Source: Rhodobacteraceae bacterium Alg231-30
GTDB taxonomy: Bacteria; Pseudomonadota; Alphaproteobacteria; Rhodobacterales; Rhodobacteraceae
Reading direction: 5' to 3'
Assembly: GCA_900143615.1 (NCBI GenBank)
Contig: FREU01000001.1
Coordinates: forward strand, 830,767-894,766
Length of the DNA: 64,000 nucleotides
Shown here: piece by piece, positions 1 to 9,567 of the stretch
How positions within the stretch are numbered: the stretch's first letter is position 1
Layout: the number at the start of each line of letters is the position of its first letter
Notes under the pieces: model-generated
Database searches by the model: none
Told to the model about the DNA's origin: nothing
What the model saw: the letters and a program-made list of their open reading frames with translations, nothing else
Made by a program: the position numbers and the translations under genes

Positions 1-884
1 TGATTGCGAAACTGCGCGCAACCGGCGGTGGTGGTTTTGATCTGGCCCAACCTAGCCAAGACCGTATCGCAGGCCCACAGGAAGAGTTCGGCATCTACAA
101 GCCAATGGACATGTCCAAGATCAACATGGACCTCTTCATTCCTTCGATGATGGAAGCAACAAAAGGCAACACGACTGTTGGCGCTGATGTTTATGGCGTT
201 CCGCACGTTTGGGGCACCAGTGGCCTTGTTCTTGACACAGCCAATGCGGCGATGGTCAAAGATTATACGGACCTGTGTAGCGATGATGTTGCGGGTAAAG
301 TTTCTTACCGCCTAAAACGTCCAACACTGATCGGTTTTGCCTTCTCAATGGGGCTGGACCCGTTCGCGGCCTATGGTGACGAAGCTGCTTACACTGAGAT
401 TATGTCTCAAGTCGAAGCCAAGCTGATCGAATGTAAGCCTGGTGTGAAAACCTACTGGGGCGGCGGTGATGAACTGATGGGCTTGCTGCGCTCGGGTGAA
501 GTTGTGGCATCCATGGCTTGGGATACAGGCGGATGGAAGCTGAACGAAGACAATGCTGACATTACTTTTGTGGCGCCAGCGGCAGGCGCTTTGGGGTGGG
601 TCGATACATTTGTCCTCCCAGCCAAAGGCAAGGCGGACGACGCGGCCTACGCTTGGATTAACTTCGTCATGCAGCCTGAGATCGCAGCAATGATCACAGA
701 AGCTGCGGGCAACTTCACGGCCTCGCAAGGCGCGGATGAATTCGCTGCGGCCGATCTGAAAGCTAAATATCAGGCGAGCTTCCCGCAAGAAGCCATCGAC
801 AACATCAAGTGGTACCCGCCAGTTCCTGCCGGTCTGGAAGCCATCGAAGGTGGCGTTCTTGACCGTGTAAAAGCCGCTAACTAA
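1..884 (+). CDS. Polyamine-type ABC transporter substrate-binding protein, 5' end missing
   Basis: Periplasmic binding protein of the PotD/PotF type, which delivers a small cationic ligand to the permeases encoded downstream. The frame is open from base 3, giving 293 visible residues; full family members have about 350, so the signal peptide and first lobe start lie outside the window. The visible part has the family's pattern of an aromatic-rich hinge (YGVPHVWGTSG) and a late region with PPVPAGLEAI near the C-terminus. It is followed after 66 bases by the ATPase and both permeases on the same strand, which supports a complete importer. The true ligand (putrescine, spermidine or another amine) cannot be told from this fragment. 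The methionine at 105 is internal and not the start. Confidence 0.85.
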   Translation, partial: IAKLRATGGGGFDLAQPSQDRIAGPQEEFGIYKPMDMSKINMDLFIPSMMEATKGNTTVGADVYGVPHVWGTSGLVLDTANAAMVKDYTDLCSDDVAGKVSYRLKRPTLIGFAFSMGLDPFAAYGDEAAYTEIMSQVEAKLIECKPGVKTYWGGGDELMGLLRSGEVVASMAWDTGGWKLNEDNADITFVAPAAGALGWVDTFVLPAKGKADDAAYAWINFVMQPEIAAMITEAAGNFTASQGADEFAAADLKAKYQASFPQEAIDNIKWYPPVPAGLEAIEGGVLDRVKAAN

Positions 885-901
885 AAGAGAAACTATCGAA
901 A

Positions 902-928
902 GAGCGCCTGCTGATCCGGTAGGCGCTC
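902..928 (+). promoter_or_regulatory. Intercistronic stem-loop after binding-protein gene
   Basis: Perfect 8-bp stem GAGCGCCT/AGGCGCTC with an 11-base loop, placed between the binding protein stop and the ATPase start. There is no run of T after it, so it reads better as an mRNA-stabilising or partial-termination element that lets the binding protein be made in excess than as a full terminator. Confidence 0.6.
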
Positions 929-950
929 ATTCTCATTCTGGAGGTCGCGC

Positions 951-2051
951 GTGACTGCTGATCTTGATTGCATTGACCTGACAAAACAGTTTTCAGGTGT
1001 TACCGCCGTTGACCAAGTATCTTTCTCGGTTCCGCCGGGATCGTTCTTTTCCATCCTCGGACCGTCAGGCTGTGGCAAGACGACAATTATGCGCATGATC
1101 GCTGGGTTTCTTGAGCCGACGGATGGTGACATTCTGATCAAAGGGAAATCGGTTCTAAATGTGCCGCCGAATAAACGCCCGGTAAATATGGTGTTCCAAC
1201 ATCTAGCGCTATTCCCGATGATGAATATTGCCGATAACATTGGCTATGGTTTGCGACGGGCTGGCATGGGCAAAACTGAGATTGCCTATAAAGTTGACGA
1301 AGCGCTGGAGCGCATTGGTTTGCCCGGAATCGGTGCGCGCAAGGTAGACGAGCTTTCAGGCGGGCAGAAGCAGCGTGTCGCCATTGCCCGCTGTATGGTT
1401 CTTGAGCCGGATGTTCTCTTGCTGGACGAGCCGCTCGGGGCGCTTGACCTCAAACTGCGCGAACGCATGAAGGTCGAGCTAAAATCTCTGCAAGCAGCTT
1501 TTGACACGACGTTCGTTTACATTACTCACGATCAATCCGAAGCGCTTGTCATGTCCGACAAAATTGCCGTCATGAACAATGGCAGTTTTGAACAAGTCGG
1601 AACTGCACGTGATTTGTACTATCGCCCTGATACGGCCTTTGTGGCGGGTTTTGTCGGCGACAGTAACCGCTGGCGTGGCCAAGTTACTAAAACCGAGGGG
1701 CATTGTCTCGAGCTGCGTACAGAAACTGGCATGACGTTGCGCGGGGTCGCAAACGGCCGCGCTCTTTCAGTTGGTGAGCAAGTCGATGTGTTTGTCCGCC
1801 CAGAAGCTGTTCGCATTGCGCATGAACAGGCAGAGCTGAGCCGTTTTGACAATCAGATTTCCGGCAAGGTGACTTCCCTGTTGTTTAATGGAGCCGCCAG
1901 TAGAGTAATTGTTTCCAGCGACGCTGGGCTTGGTGAGGTCGAAGTTAATCTACCGCAGTCAGGTGAATTTGCGGATCTTGTCAAAGGCTCGGACGTACAT
2001 ATCGGCTGGTCAAGCGACCAAGGCAACTGTTTTGCGGCGAGGGAGAGCTAG
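951..2051 (+). CDS. ABC transporter ATP-binding protein, PotA-like
   Basis: Cytoplasmic ATPase that powers the polyamine-type importer. Reading from the GTG at 951 (preceded by CTGGAGG), it has Walker A GPSGCGKT at residues 37-44, a Q-loop glutamine near 83, signature LSGGQ at 135-139, Walker B LLLDE at 156-160 and the switch histidine at 193. The last 80 or so residues form a TOBE-type regulatory domain. The 366-residue length is normal for PotA/FbpC-like proteins. The stop codon is directly followed by the ATG of the first permease, so the genes are probably translationally coupled. Confidence 0.93.
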   Translation: MTADLDCIDLTKQFSGVTAVDQVSFSVPPGSFFSILGPSGCGKTTIMRMIAGFLEPTDGDILIKGKSVLNVPPNKRPVNMVFQHLALFPMMNIADNIGYGLRRAGMGKTEIAYKVDEALERIGLPGIGARKVDELSGGQKQRVAIARCMVLEPDVLLLDEPLGALDLKLRERMKVELKSLQAAFDTTFVYITHDQSEALVMSDKIAVMNNGSFEQVGTARDLYYRPDTAFVAGFVGDSNRWRGQVTKTEGHCLELRTETGMTLRGVANGRALSVGEQVDVFVRPEAVRIAHEQAELSRFDNQISGKVTSLLFNGAASRVIVSSDAGLGEVEVNLPQSGEFADLVKGSDVHIGWSSDQGNCFAARES

Positions 2052-2909
2052 ATGCGCACCGAGGCCAAACTGGGGTTTGCACTTTTGCTGACGCCACTGT
2101 TGCTGTGGCTGTCGCTGCTGATATTTGTCCCACATGTCGACATCTTCCTTGTGTCGCTTCGCGAGCGTATCGGGGTGGGACAGTACCAGACCAGTTTGGC
2201 AAACTATCTGACGTTTTTTCAGGAACCATTGTATTTGTGGACATTTTTGCGAACTGCGGTGATGTCATCGGTGGCGACATTGATCACGCTCGTAATCGCA
2301 TTTCCGGTGTCTTACTACATTGCCAAAATGATCAAAGGTCGTGCCCAGTCTGCCTTGTTTTTATTGTGCCTTGTACCGTTTTGGGTGTCGGAACTCGTTC
2401 GAACCTTTGGCTGGATGATCCTGCTGCGTGAAACCGGCGTGTTTTCTAATGTCTTGCAATACCTCGGCTTAGTCGATGGACCGGTTGAGATGCTCTACAA
2501 TGATGGCGCAATCATGGTTGGATTGGTTTATACCTCGATGTTGTTCATGGTGGTGCCGCTGGTAACAACTCTGGAAAGCTTGCCTGATGAAATCATTGAA
2601 GCTGGATACGACCTTGGTGGTAACGGTATCAGTGTTCTGCGAGAAATCATCATCCCACACGCCATGCCCGGGATCGTGTCCGGCTGTATTGTTGTGTTCA
2701 TGCTCAGCCTTGGGAATTACCTGACCCCAACAATGTTGGGTGGCAAGGAAAGCCTGTGGTTCACCGAGTTGATCTATTCGCAGTTCATTGTGCGGTTTAA
2801 TTGGGAGCTTGGCGCAGCCTTTGGTTTTATGCTGCTTATATTATCCTCTGCGATCGTCTGGGGCATGCTCAAGCTGACCGGACAATCGCTCGAAAAGACG
2901 ATGGGATAG
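2052..2909 (+). CDS. ABC transporter permease, PotB-like
   Basis: Inner-membrane permease of the polyamine-type importer, 285 residues with about six hydrophobic segments. The cytoplasmic loop that docks on the ATPase (EAA motif) is visible as EAGYDLGGNGISVLREIIIP, followed by the usual MPGIVSG segment. It starts on the base after the ATPase stop codon and is followed 12 bases later by the second permease. Confidence 0.92.
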   Translation: MRTEAKLGFALLLTPLLLWLSLLIFVPHVDIFLVSLRERIGVGQYQTSLANYLTFFQEPLYLWTFLRTAVMSSVATLITLVIAFPVSYYIAKMIKGRAQSALFLLCLVPFWVSELVRTFGWMILLRETGVFSNVLQYLGLVDGPVEMLYNDGAIMVGLVYTSMLFMVVPLVTTLESLPDEIIEAGYDLGGNGISVLREIIIPHAMPGIVSGCIVVFMLSLGNYLTPTMLGGKESLWFTELIYSQFIVRFNWELGAAFGFMLLILSSAIVWGMLKLTGQSLEKTMG

Positions 2910-2921
2910 CGGAGAGCCAAG

Positions 2922-3773
2922 ATGATCCCTTCAATTCCACAATCCAGATTTCTGACAACGGCTTATGCGGCCTACGTCACTTTGTTTTTTGTCTTCTTGG
3001 CGCTGCCTTTGGTCGTTGTCGCGGCGTTTGCCTTTAACGATAGCCAGTTCCCATCGCTGCCGTGGGAAGGCTTTACGTTGCAATGGTTCTTTGGATCCGA
3101 GCGGCCAATGATCGGCGTTTTTCACGAACGATCGATTCTGCGAGCCATTGGCACGTCGGTGTTCGTCGCTTTATTGGTGTCAGCGCTTTCGGTCCTTGTG
3201 GGCATGACCAATGCGTTTCTGTTCAACCGCTACAAGTTTCGCGGGCAGGGAATTCTATACGTCTTTATGCTGCTGCCGCTTGTGATCCCCGGAATTGTGT
3301 TGGGGATTTCAATTTTAGTATTTTCCAGCCGGGTCGCCAACGGCTTGTGGGACAGCTATCAAATCGATTTGGAGATTCTGCGGCCCGGATTATGGTTGGT
3401 GGTACTCGGTCAATTCTCTTTCATCACAACTATTGCGACTTTGGTCATTGGCGCGCGTTTGAAAAAATTTGACCAAACACTGGAAGAGGCGGCGCTTAAT
3501 TTAGGGGCAGGGCGGCTCACGGCCATTCGCACGGTTACTTTGCCGTACCTTGCGCCCGCTATGATCGGGGCGTTTGTCGTGGCGTTTTTGATGAGCTTTG
3601 AAAACTTCAACACCACGTTGATGTTGGTAGGATCAGATGCTCCGTTGACGATCGCTATGTTTGATCGCTTGAAGGAAGGTTCAACGCCACTGCTCAACGC
3701 GGTTTCACTTCTTTTGATGATCGGTAGTTCGTGCCTTGCTCTCGTGATGATCGCTTTTCAGCGTAAATCTTAG
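2922..3773 (+). CDS. ABC transporter permease, PotC-like
   Basis: Second inner-membrane permease of the same importer, 283 residues, multipass, with the EAA loop EEAALNLGAGRLTAIRTVTL before the final helices. AGAGCCAAG lies just ahead of the ATG. It is the last gene of this operon: 283 bases without a gene follow, and then an unrelated efflux system begins. Confidence 0.92.
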   Translation: MIPSIPQSRFLTTAYAAYVTLFFVFLALPLVVVAAFAFNDSQFPSLPWEGFTLQWFFGSERPMIGVFHERSILRAIGTSVFVALLVSALSVLVGMTNAFLFNRYKFRGQGILYVFMLLPLVIPGIVLGISILVFSSRVANGLWDSYQIDLEILRPGLWLVVLGQFSFITTIATLVIGARLKKFDQTLEEAALNLGAGRLTAIRTVTLPYLAPAMIGAFVVAFLMSFENFNTTLMLVGSDAPLTIAMFDRLKEGSTPLLNAVSLLLMIGSSCLALVMIAFQRKS

Positions 3774-4056
3774 TCTCTGGGCTGGTTGCTTCGTCACGCC
3801 TCGCTTGCCTAAATTTTATTGGAAAGGTCCAATACTCGTGACCAAAATGCGTTTTGGTCATTTGAGGCATCAAGGCGGTTGTTCCCAAACTGCGTTCCGT
3901 TAAGTGAATTCACTAAAAAGGCTGAGCGTTAAAGCGCGTTTTAAATTAATCTGGTTTTAGGCGTCGTACGTACTTGTTTTAGTGGTAATTTTGAGGCCCA
4001 ATTGACCAATTATTTTTAGCGTAGTTTCGGCGTCGACGAGAGAGCGATGCAGAGTA
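3774..4056. other. Intergenic region between ABC and RND operons
   Basis: No gene seen. It contains a stem-loop at 3839-3860 (TGACCAAAA, loop TGCG, TTTTGGTCA; perfect 9-bp stem), which may end the ABC operon on either strand. It also holds the 12-bp palindrome listed separately. The stretch is visibly richer in A and T than the genes beside it, as expected for a promoter of the RND operon. Confidence 0.6.
3903..3914. promoter_or_regulatory. 12-bp perfect palindrome, candidate operator of RND operon
   Basis: AGTGAATTCACT is a perfect palindrome 143 bases ahead of the RND adaptor start, in the AT-rich promoter region. TetR- or LuxR-type dimers bind sites of this size, and RND efflux genes are often repressed by TetR proteins. 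No such regulator gene is adjacent, so this is only a candidate. Confidence 0.4.
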
Positions 4057-5214
4057 TTGAAAAGGAATATGTCCTTGGTTTTTCGCACTCGTTTTCCTTT
4101 CGTGGCTTTGACCTTGATTTTGGCCCCAATCGTTTGCTTCGCCCAGGCGACTGAACCGCCTCTGCCTGGGGTCATTGTTTCGCCTGTAACATCAGATACG
4201 CTGGCTTATGAACAGGCGTTCACTGGCCGAGTAACGGCAGTACAGCACATTGATCTCCGCGCGCGTATTTCCGGATTTGTAACGGCTGTTGATTTTGAGG
4301 AAGGCGTCGAAGTTGACGAAGGCGCGGTCCTTTTCGAAGTCGAGCCTGAGGCGTATGAGGCTGCGGTGACGCAGGTTCAGGGGCAAATCATGTCCGCCGA
4401 AGCTGAAAAGAAATTGGCTGACATAGAATTGGCGCGCCAAACCGAACTGGTTGCAAAAGATGTCGCGGCTGAGACGACCGCGCAGCAGGCTGAGGCGAAC
4501 GTCGGCAATGTTCTTGGTAAGCTGCAACAGCTGCAAGGTGAACTTCAGCAAGCGCAACTTAATTTGTCCTACACTAAGGTTATCGCTCCCTTCGCGGGGC
4601 GGATTGGATTTACTGACATTGACGTAGGGGCCTTTGTCAGCCCGGAAATTGGTGTCTTGGCGTCCTTGTCCAGTATTGACCCGATTTACGTAACTTTGCC
4701 GATATCTGAATCTCTGCTTTTTGAAGTTCATAAGCGGCTTGAAGGCCAAGAAGAGAAAGACGAAGTAAGCGCCTATCTAACTCTTTCGAATGGTGCGCGA
4801 TACGAACATGCGGGCGTTGTTGCTGTGGTCGATACGACTGTTCAAACCGGAACAGATACTATTTTGCTCAGGGTCCGGTTTGATAATCCCGAAGGTTTAC
4901 TGAGGGATGGGCAGTTGGTGACGGTGGCTCTTACCGAAGATAGCAACGACGCGGTACTCACAATTCCAATTAAGGCTCTGCAGCGAGATCAGGCTGGCTA
5001 CTTCGTTATGACTGTGGACAGCGATGGTGTGGTGTCTAAAGCCCCAATTGAAGTTGCCCGAATTTCCGGAATGAAAGTGGCGATCGCTTCGGGTTTGGAG
5101 GAAGGCCAGGCGGTCATTACAGACGGCGTGCAAAAGGTGAGAGAGGGCATGAAGGTCAACCCCAGCACCTCTGACCAAGGTGATCTGTCGCAAACACCAG
5201 CAGTTTCCGAGTAG
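4057..5214 (+). CDS. RND efflux periplasmic adaptor subunit (AcrA/MexA family)
   Basis: Membrane fusion protein that links an RND pump to an outer-membrane channel. The 385-residue product begins with a hydrophobic signal sequence of about 30 residues ending near CFAQA. It then shows the split lipoyl/barrel-sandwich domain ([12 protein letters not shown] ... [12 protein letters not shown]) around a long alpha-helical hairpin rich in E, A and Q (about residues 105-175). The beta-barrel and membrane-proximal domains follow. No lipobox cysteine is evident. The pump gene follows at once. No outer-membrane factor gene is adjacent, so the system probably borrows a TolC-type channel from elsewhere. 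Confidence 0.93.
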   Translation: MKRNMSLVFRTRFPFVALTLILAPIVCFAQATEPPLPGVIVSPVTSDTLAYEQAFTGRVTAVQHIDLRARISGFVTAVDFEEGVEVDEGAVLFEVEPEAYEAAVTQVQGQIMSAEAEKKLADIELARQTELVAKDVAAETTAQQAEANVGNVLGKLQQLQGELQQAQLNLSYTKVIAPFAGRIGFTDIDVGAFVSPEIGVLASLSSIDPIYVTLPISESLLFEVHKRLEGQEEKDEVSAYLTLSNGARYEHAGVVAVVDTTVQTGTDTILLRVRFDNPEGLLRDGQLVTVALTEDSNDAVLTIPIKALQRDQAGYFVMTVDSDGVVSKAPIEVARISGMKVAIASGLEEGQAVITDGVQKVREGMKVNPSTSDQGDLSQTPAVSE

Positions 5215-5218
5215 TCAG

Positions 5219-8200
5219 ATGCTGTCTCAGGTTTTCATCTCACGCCCCCGCCTCGCGCTTGTCATTTCCATTGTTCTGACCCTGACAGGGCTCATAGCGC
5301 TGACGCGCATGCCGGTCGCTCAGCTCCCCGATGTTGTGCCGCCACAGGTTTCGGTCTCCGCATACTATCCTGGTGCAAGTGCTGAAGTTGTGGAAGCAAC
5401 TGTTGCGCAACCGATTGAACAGCAAATGGTCGGTGTGAGCGATATGCTTTACATGAAGTCGACCAGCGGATCAGATGGGAGCTATACATTAACGGTGACT
5501 TTCGCGACTGGAACGGATCCGGATATCAATACAGTCAACGTCCAGAACCGGGTCGCACTGGCAGAAAGCGCATTGCCCGAAGAAGTTACGCGTTCGGGAA
5601 TTTCTACCAAGAAAAAGTCGACAGCCATGTTGATGGTGATCACCGTGGGTTCTGATGACCCTGAACATGACTCGTTGTTTCTGTCGAACTTCACTACGAT
5701 CAACATTCTGGATTCAGTGAAGCGAACAGTCGGAGTTGGGGATGCCTTGCTCTTTGGGGCACATGATTATGCCATGCGGATCTGGATGGATTTGGATCGC
5801 ATGACTTCGCTTGAACTTGTGCCAGACGACATTATCGCCGCAGTTCAATCGCAAAACAACCAAGCTGCGGCTGGTCGCATAGGGGCGCAACCGCTGACTA
5901 CTGATCCGACGCTTCAGCTAACAGTGCAGGCGCAGGGACGGCTTGAGACAGCAGAGCAATTTGAAAACATCGTCGTGCGCGCAGAAAACGATGGTGGGCT
6001 AGTCCGCATCCGTGACATTGCGCGGGTTGAGCTGGCATCCAAGACCTCGGATTCCGAAGCGCGTTTTAACGGAAGCCCAACCGCCATGGTCGGCGTTTAT
6101 CTTGCTCCTGGCGCTAACGCATTGGAAACAGCAAATTCGATAGAGGCGATGCTTGAGCGCCTTGAGGGCACATTCCCGGACGGTGTGAAATGGGAAATTC
6201 CCTACAACTCGGTTACTTTTGTCGAAGCCAGTATTGAAGAGGTCCTCAAAACTCTGGTCGAGGCATTCATCCTCGTGATCATTGTGGTCTACCTGTTTCT
6301 CGGCAGCGCACGTATGACGTTGATTCCGCTTATTGCTGTACCTGTCTCGCTGATCGGTGCGATCAGCTTCATGCTGATGTTTGGGTTGTCGTTGAACACC
6401 GTCTCGATGTTGGCCTTGGTGCTTGCAATTGGAATTGTTGTCGATGACGCAATTGTGGTGATCGAGAACGTCGAAAAGGTTATGGATGAGCGCCCTGAGC
6501 TTTCAGTTGCCGAGGCAACTAGCGAAGCGATGAAAGAGATCACCGCGCCGATCATCGCGATCACTTTGGTGCTTCTCTCTGTATTTGTTCCAACCGCGTT
6601 TATTCCCGGCATAACAGGCACGATGTTTCAGCAATTTGCAGTTGCCGTCTCGTTCTCCATGCTGATCTCGGCAGTAAATGCATTGACACTTAGCCCCGCT
6701 CTTTGTGCGCTTCTGCTAAAGCGGCATACGGGTCCTAAACGCGGCCCGCTAGGGTGGGTTTCGCGGCAAATTGATAAGGTTAGGGATGGATACGGTGCCG
6801 TTGTGGGAGTGATCACACGGCGTGCAATCTTGGGTTTGGTTTTGTTGGGGTTTGGACTCTTTTCATCCGTGACACTCATGAAAAGCACACCTTCAGGATT
6901 TCTACCAGTTGAGGATCAGGGAGTGTTCTTTGCAGAAGTAGCACTGCCTGAAGGTGCGTCGGTCAACCGTACTGACGCCGTGATGGAAAAAGTGTCGGAA
7001 ATACTTGCGGCGACTCCCGGGGTGGAAAATGTTTCAACGGTAACAGGATTCAGCTTTATTGACGGTTTAGCTAAGTCCAGCAGCGGGTTTGCGATCGCGA
7101 TGATGGCGCCCTTTGAAGAGCGTACTACCCCGGAAACATCAGTCGACGCGGCCATCGCTCATGCAGGAGCTCGATTGGCGGCAATTCCCGAAGCTATCGG
7201 TTTTCCATTCAACCTGCCGCCAATTATTGGCCTTGGCACAGGGGCAGGCTTTGAGATGCAAATGCTTGATCTGGAAGGTGGGGATCCTGTTGAGCTTGGA
7301 GCAACCGCACGCGGTTTTGTGACTGCCGCAAATAGCGATGAACGTATCAGCGGTACAAACACAACTTTCAGCGCCAACACACCGCAGATTTTCCTGGATG
7401 TCGATCGCGAAAAACTACAAATCCTTGGAGTAGATCTAAGCAGCCTGTTTTTGTCATTACAGTCCAATTTGGGTGGCTATTATATCAACGACATCAACCT
7501 GTTTGGCCGTACTTGGCAAGTGAACGTCGAAGCCGAAGGCCGCTTTCGCGACAATGTTGAAGACATTGGTCGCCTTCATGTTCGCAATGCACAAGGAGAA
7601 ATGGTTCCTGTTCGGGCAATTGCGACACCGGAACTCAAACTTGGGCCACAAGCGATGGTGCGTTACAACAACTATCGCTCTGTCACGATTTCCGGTACCC
7701 CGTCTGAAGGGACTTCATCCGGAGAAGCAATTGAAGTCATGGAGGGCATCGCGGCAGAAAGCCTTCCTGAGGGCTATAGCTATGAATGGACAGGCACGGC
7801 TGCTCAAGAAAAGGAAGCAGCTGGAACAACTCAGATCGTGCTCGCTTTGGCGGTGCTGTTTGCCTATCTGTTCCTCGTCGCTCTTTATGAAAGCTGGACC
7901 ATTCCGCTGGCCGTGCTGTTGTCTGTGACATTTGCGGTCACCGGATCAATGCTAGGTTTGCGCATGGCTGGGTTAGAAAACAACCTTTATGCCCAGATTG
8001 GACTGGTCGTCCTGATTGCCTTAGCCGCCAAAAACGCGATTCTGATAGTCGAATTCGCTATGGATCGCCGTAAAAAAGGAATGCCCGTTGTCCAAGCGGC
8101 CATCGAAGGCGCAACGGCGCGTTTTCGCGCGGTCATGATGACGAGCCTTGCCTTTATTGCTGGTCTTTACCCGCTTGTCACAGCTGAAGGCGCGTCCGAG

Positions 8201-8335
8201 TTGGCGCGCCGCGGGGTCGGTACACCCGTGTTTGCCGGAATGATTGCAGCTGCGCTTGTAGGTATTTTCGTGATTCCGTCTCTGTATGTCGTCGCACAAA
8301 AAGGGCGCGAGTTTGTACATGGCTTGGGCCGCTAA
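5219..8335 (+). CDS. RND efflux pump, HAE1/AcrB-like inner-membrane transporter
   Basis: Proton-driven drug or metabolite exporter of 1038 residues, the usual size for AcrB relatives. The opening [20 protein letters not shown] is the typical first transmembrane segment, so the ATG at 5219 is preferred over an earlier GTG that would overlap the adaptor gene by 35 bases. TM4 carries the paired aspartates of the proton relay ([17 protein letters not shown]). Two large periplasmic loops and the second six-helix bundle with [13 protein letters not shown] and [16 protein letters not shown] are present. It lies four bases after the adaptor stop. The substrate cannot be predicted. Confidence 0.94.
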   Translation: MLSQVFISRPRLALVISIVLTLTGLIALTRMPVAQLPDVVPPQVSVSAYYPGASAEVVEATVAQPIEQQMVGVSDMLYMKSTSGSDGSYTLTVTFATGTDPDINTVNVQNRVALAESALPEEVTRSGISTKKKSTAMLMVITVGSDDPEHDSLFLSNFTTINILDSVKRTVGVGDALLFGAHDYAMRIWMDLDRMTSLELVPDDIIAAVQSQNNQAAAGRIGAQPLTTDPTLQLTVQAQGRLETAEQFENIVVRAENDGGLVRIRDIARVELASKTSDSEARFNGSPTAMVGVYLAPGANALETANSIEAMLERLEGTFPDGVKWEIPYNSVTFVEASIEEVLKTLVEAFILVIIVVYLFLGSARMTLIPLIAVPVSLIGAISFMLMFGLSLNTVSMLALVLAIGIVVDDAIVVIENVEKVMDERPELSVAEATSEAMKEITAPIIAITLVLLSVFVPTAFIPGITGTMFQQFAVAVSFSMLISAVNALTLSPALCALLLKRHTGPKRGPLGWVSRQIDKVRDGYGAVVGVITRRAILGLVLLGFGLFSSVTLMKSTPSGFLPVEDQGVFFAEVALPEGASVNRTDAVMEKVSEILAATPGVENVSTVTGFSFIDGLAKSSSGFAIAMMAPFEERTTPETSVDAAIAHAGARLAAIPEAIGFPFNLPPIIGLGTGAGFEMQMLDLEGGDPVELGATARGFVTAANSDERISGTNTTFSANTPQIFLDVDREKLQILGVDLSSLFLSLQSNLGGYYINDINLFGRTWQVNVEAEGRFRDNVEDIGRLHVRNAQGEMVPVRAIATPELKLGPQAMVRYNNYRSVTISGTPSEGTSSGEAIEVMEGIAAESLPEGYSYEWTGTAAQEKEAAGTTQIVLALAVLFAYLFLVALYESWTIPLAVLLSVTFAVTGSMLGLRMAGLENNLYAQIGLVVLIALAAKNAILIVEFAMDRRKKGMPVVQAAIEGATARFRAVMMTSLAFIAGLYPLVTAEGASELARRGVGTPVFAGMIAAALVGIFVIPSLYVVAQKGREFVHGLGR

Positions 8336-8376
8336 TTTGTAGTGTTCGATCAGCGAGAATCTGTCTGACGTCATCG

Positions 8377-8592
8377 CTTATCGACCAGCACAATCGCACC
8401 GTTCGAGGCGAATGGCTGGGGCAATACATCTTTGAAACCATTGAGGAGGCGCAGAACCAGGCCACAGAATGGTTCTGGACTTACAACAACGAGCGATCCA
8501 ACATGGGAATAGGCGGCATCACATCCGCCATGAAACTGAAAATGGCAGCGTGATTTTTACGGCTGGACCCGACTAAAAATGAGGGGACTACC
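8377..8592 (+). mobile_element. 3' remnant of an IS3-family element (transposase C-terminus plus right end)
   Basis: From about 8377 to the TGA at 8553 the frame reads like the end of an IS3-type OrfB transposase: HNRTVRGEWLGQYIFET, then FWTYNNERSNMGIGGIT and a KLKMAA end. Only about 58 codons remain; the DDE catalytic core and orfA are gone. The bases after the stop (GGCTGGACCC ... CTAAAAATGAGGGGACTACC, to 8592) resemble the right terminal repeat of such elements. The remnant sits 41 bases after the RND pump gene. It marks an old insertion and deletion event next to the truncated regulator at 9224. Confidence 0.75.
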
Positions 8593-9220
8593 AAGGCAGA
8601 GGAAAAGTCATAACAAAGACGGTGACGGCGTCTATGAAAGTGGTCTGCTGTCTAAGTTGAGACCAGTTCGAGTCCGACTGACATCACCCTTTACCTTCTT
8701 TCGGATTCGAATTCGGTTAAATTGTTAGACTTTAATGGACGAGCAAAAATTGACACAGTTTAGGTGGGCGTAGGACAGTGTGCCATAAGGTCAAGCTGGC
8801 TTTTTAACGTTACACATTTCGATTACCTGTTGGATGCAACGGTCAATCGGTCTTCGTAAATTTCAGTCGAGATGAATTTTGTGCGCCGTTCGCAGTTTTC
8901 CGCCGAGATGAAGGTCAACTTTTCCCAATAAATTCAACAAATTTGATTGTCTGGATGGTCGGGCACGCGGATTTCCACCCACAGTTAGCACCTTTCTTGT
9001 TCGTATGTTTCTATGCCCATAACATCACCGAAGTTGTCGGCGAGGTTTCGAGCAGCGTCGCACGCCCCTTGGAGCTTCTTGATGTTCGAACACACGGTTG
9101 TTTTGTCTGACTTCACAATTTTTTTTCGGGCCAAGCGACGGCCACGTGCCGAGGTCGCGGAGCCGATCCCGCCTAAACAGCTGGCTGCCGGTTGGCTTGG
9201 TCTGGTCGTGAAGGGCGCTT
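8593..9220. other. Gene-poor, probably decayed region
   Basis: About 630 bases in which I recognise no gene. Short open frames at 9013-9237 (plus) and 8985-9287 (minus) lack a convincing ribosome-binding site and resemble no family I know. The stretch has uneven, locally AT-rich composition and lies between an IS remnant and a truncated regulator. It is most simply leftover sequence from a deletion. Confidence 0.5.
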
Positions 9221-9223
9221 GTG

Positions 9224-9565
9224 ATGTCGCTGCCTGAAACTCGGTATCCAGAGATTTATGCCCAAGCGGCCGTATCCACCAATACACACAAACCCGCAGG
9301 CTCTTCTTTCCGCTCTTTCCAAGTTGGGGCCGCCGATCTGCACACCATCAAAAAACGGGACTGGAGCAAGGGCGTGGAAGAAAAGAAATACCGGCTTTGC
9401 TGCACCGGCACGCCGGTTTTGGATCTATCGGACCAGCCAACTGCTGCGGTTTCCGTAGTGAGAGCCCTTAGCTTCCTGCCCAAAGATCCGATGGAGCAGC
9501 TGGATCCCAAAGTGCTTGCCTCGGCCGACGTTTTTGCCGCTGCGCTTGCAAAGAAAGGACTTTGA
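9224..9565 (+). pseudogene. Probable C-terminal remnant of an IclR-family regulator
   Basis: The open frame of about 113 codons ends in KKYRLCCTGTPVLDLSDQP followed by TAAVSVV and a helical tail. This matches the pattern at the end of IclR effector domains (GxxCxAAPVxDxxGxxxAAxSVS, then a final helix), where the cysteine sits in the ligand pocket. The N-terminal winged helix and the first part of the effector domain are missing, and the first 45 or so residues look like unrelated sequence. The stop codon overlaps the start region of dgoK, so it was probably the first gene of this operon. IclR-type KdgR proteins often control 2-keto-3-deoxy-sugar-acid genes, which fits. The family call is by eye and moderately sure; an intact small protein of unknown role is the alternative. 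Confidence 0.5.
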
Positions 9566-9567
9566 TT

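Noticed and set aside
8985-9287. Minus-strand open frame of 100 codons and the plus-strand frame 9013-9237 between the IS remnant and dgoK
   Set aside because: No ribosome site, no recognisable family; the region looks decayed, so neither is listed as a gene.
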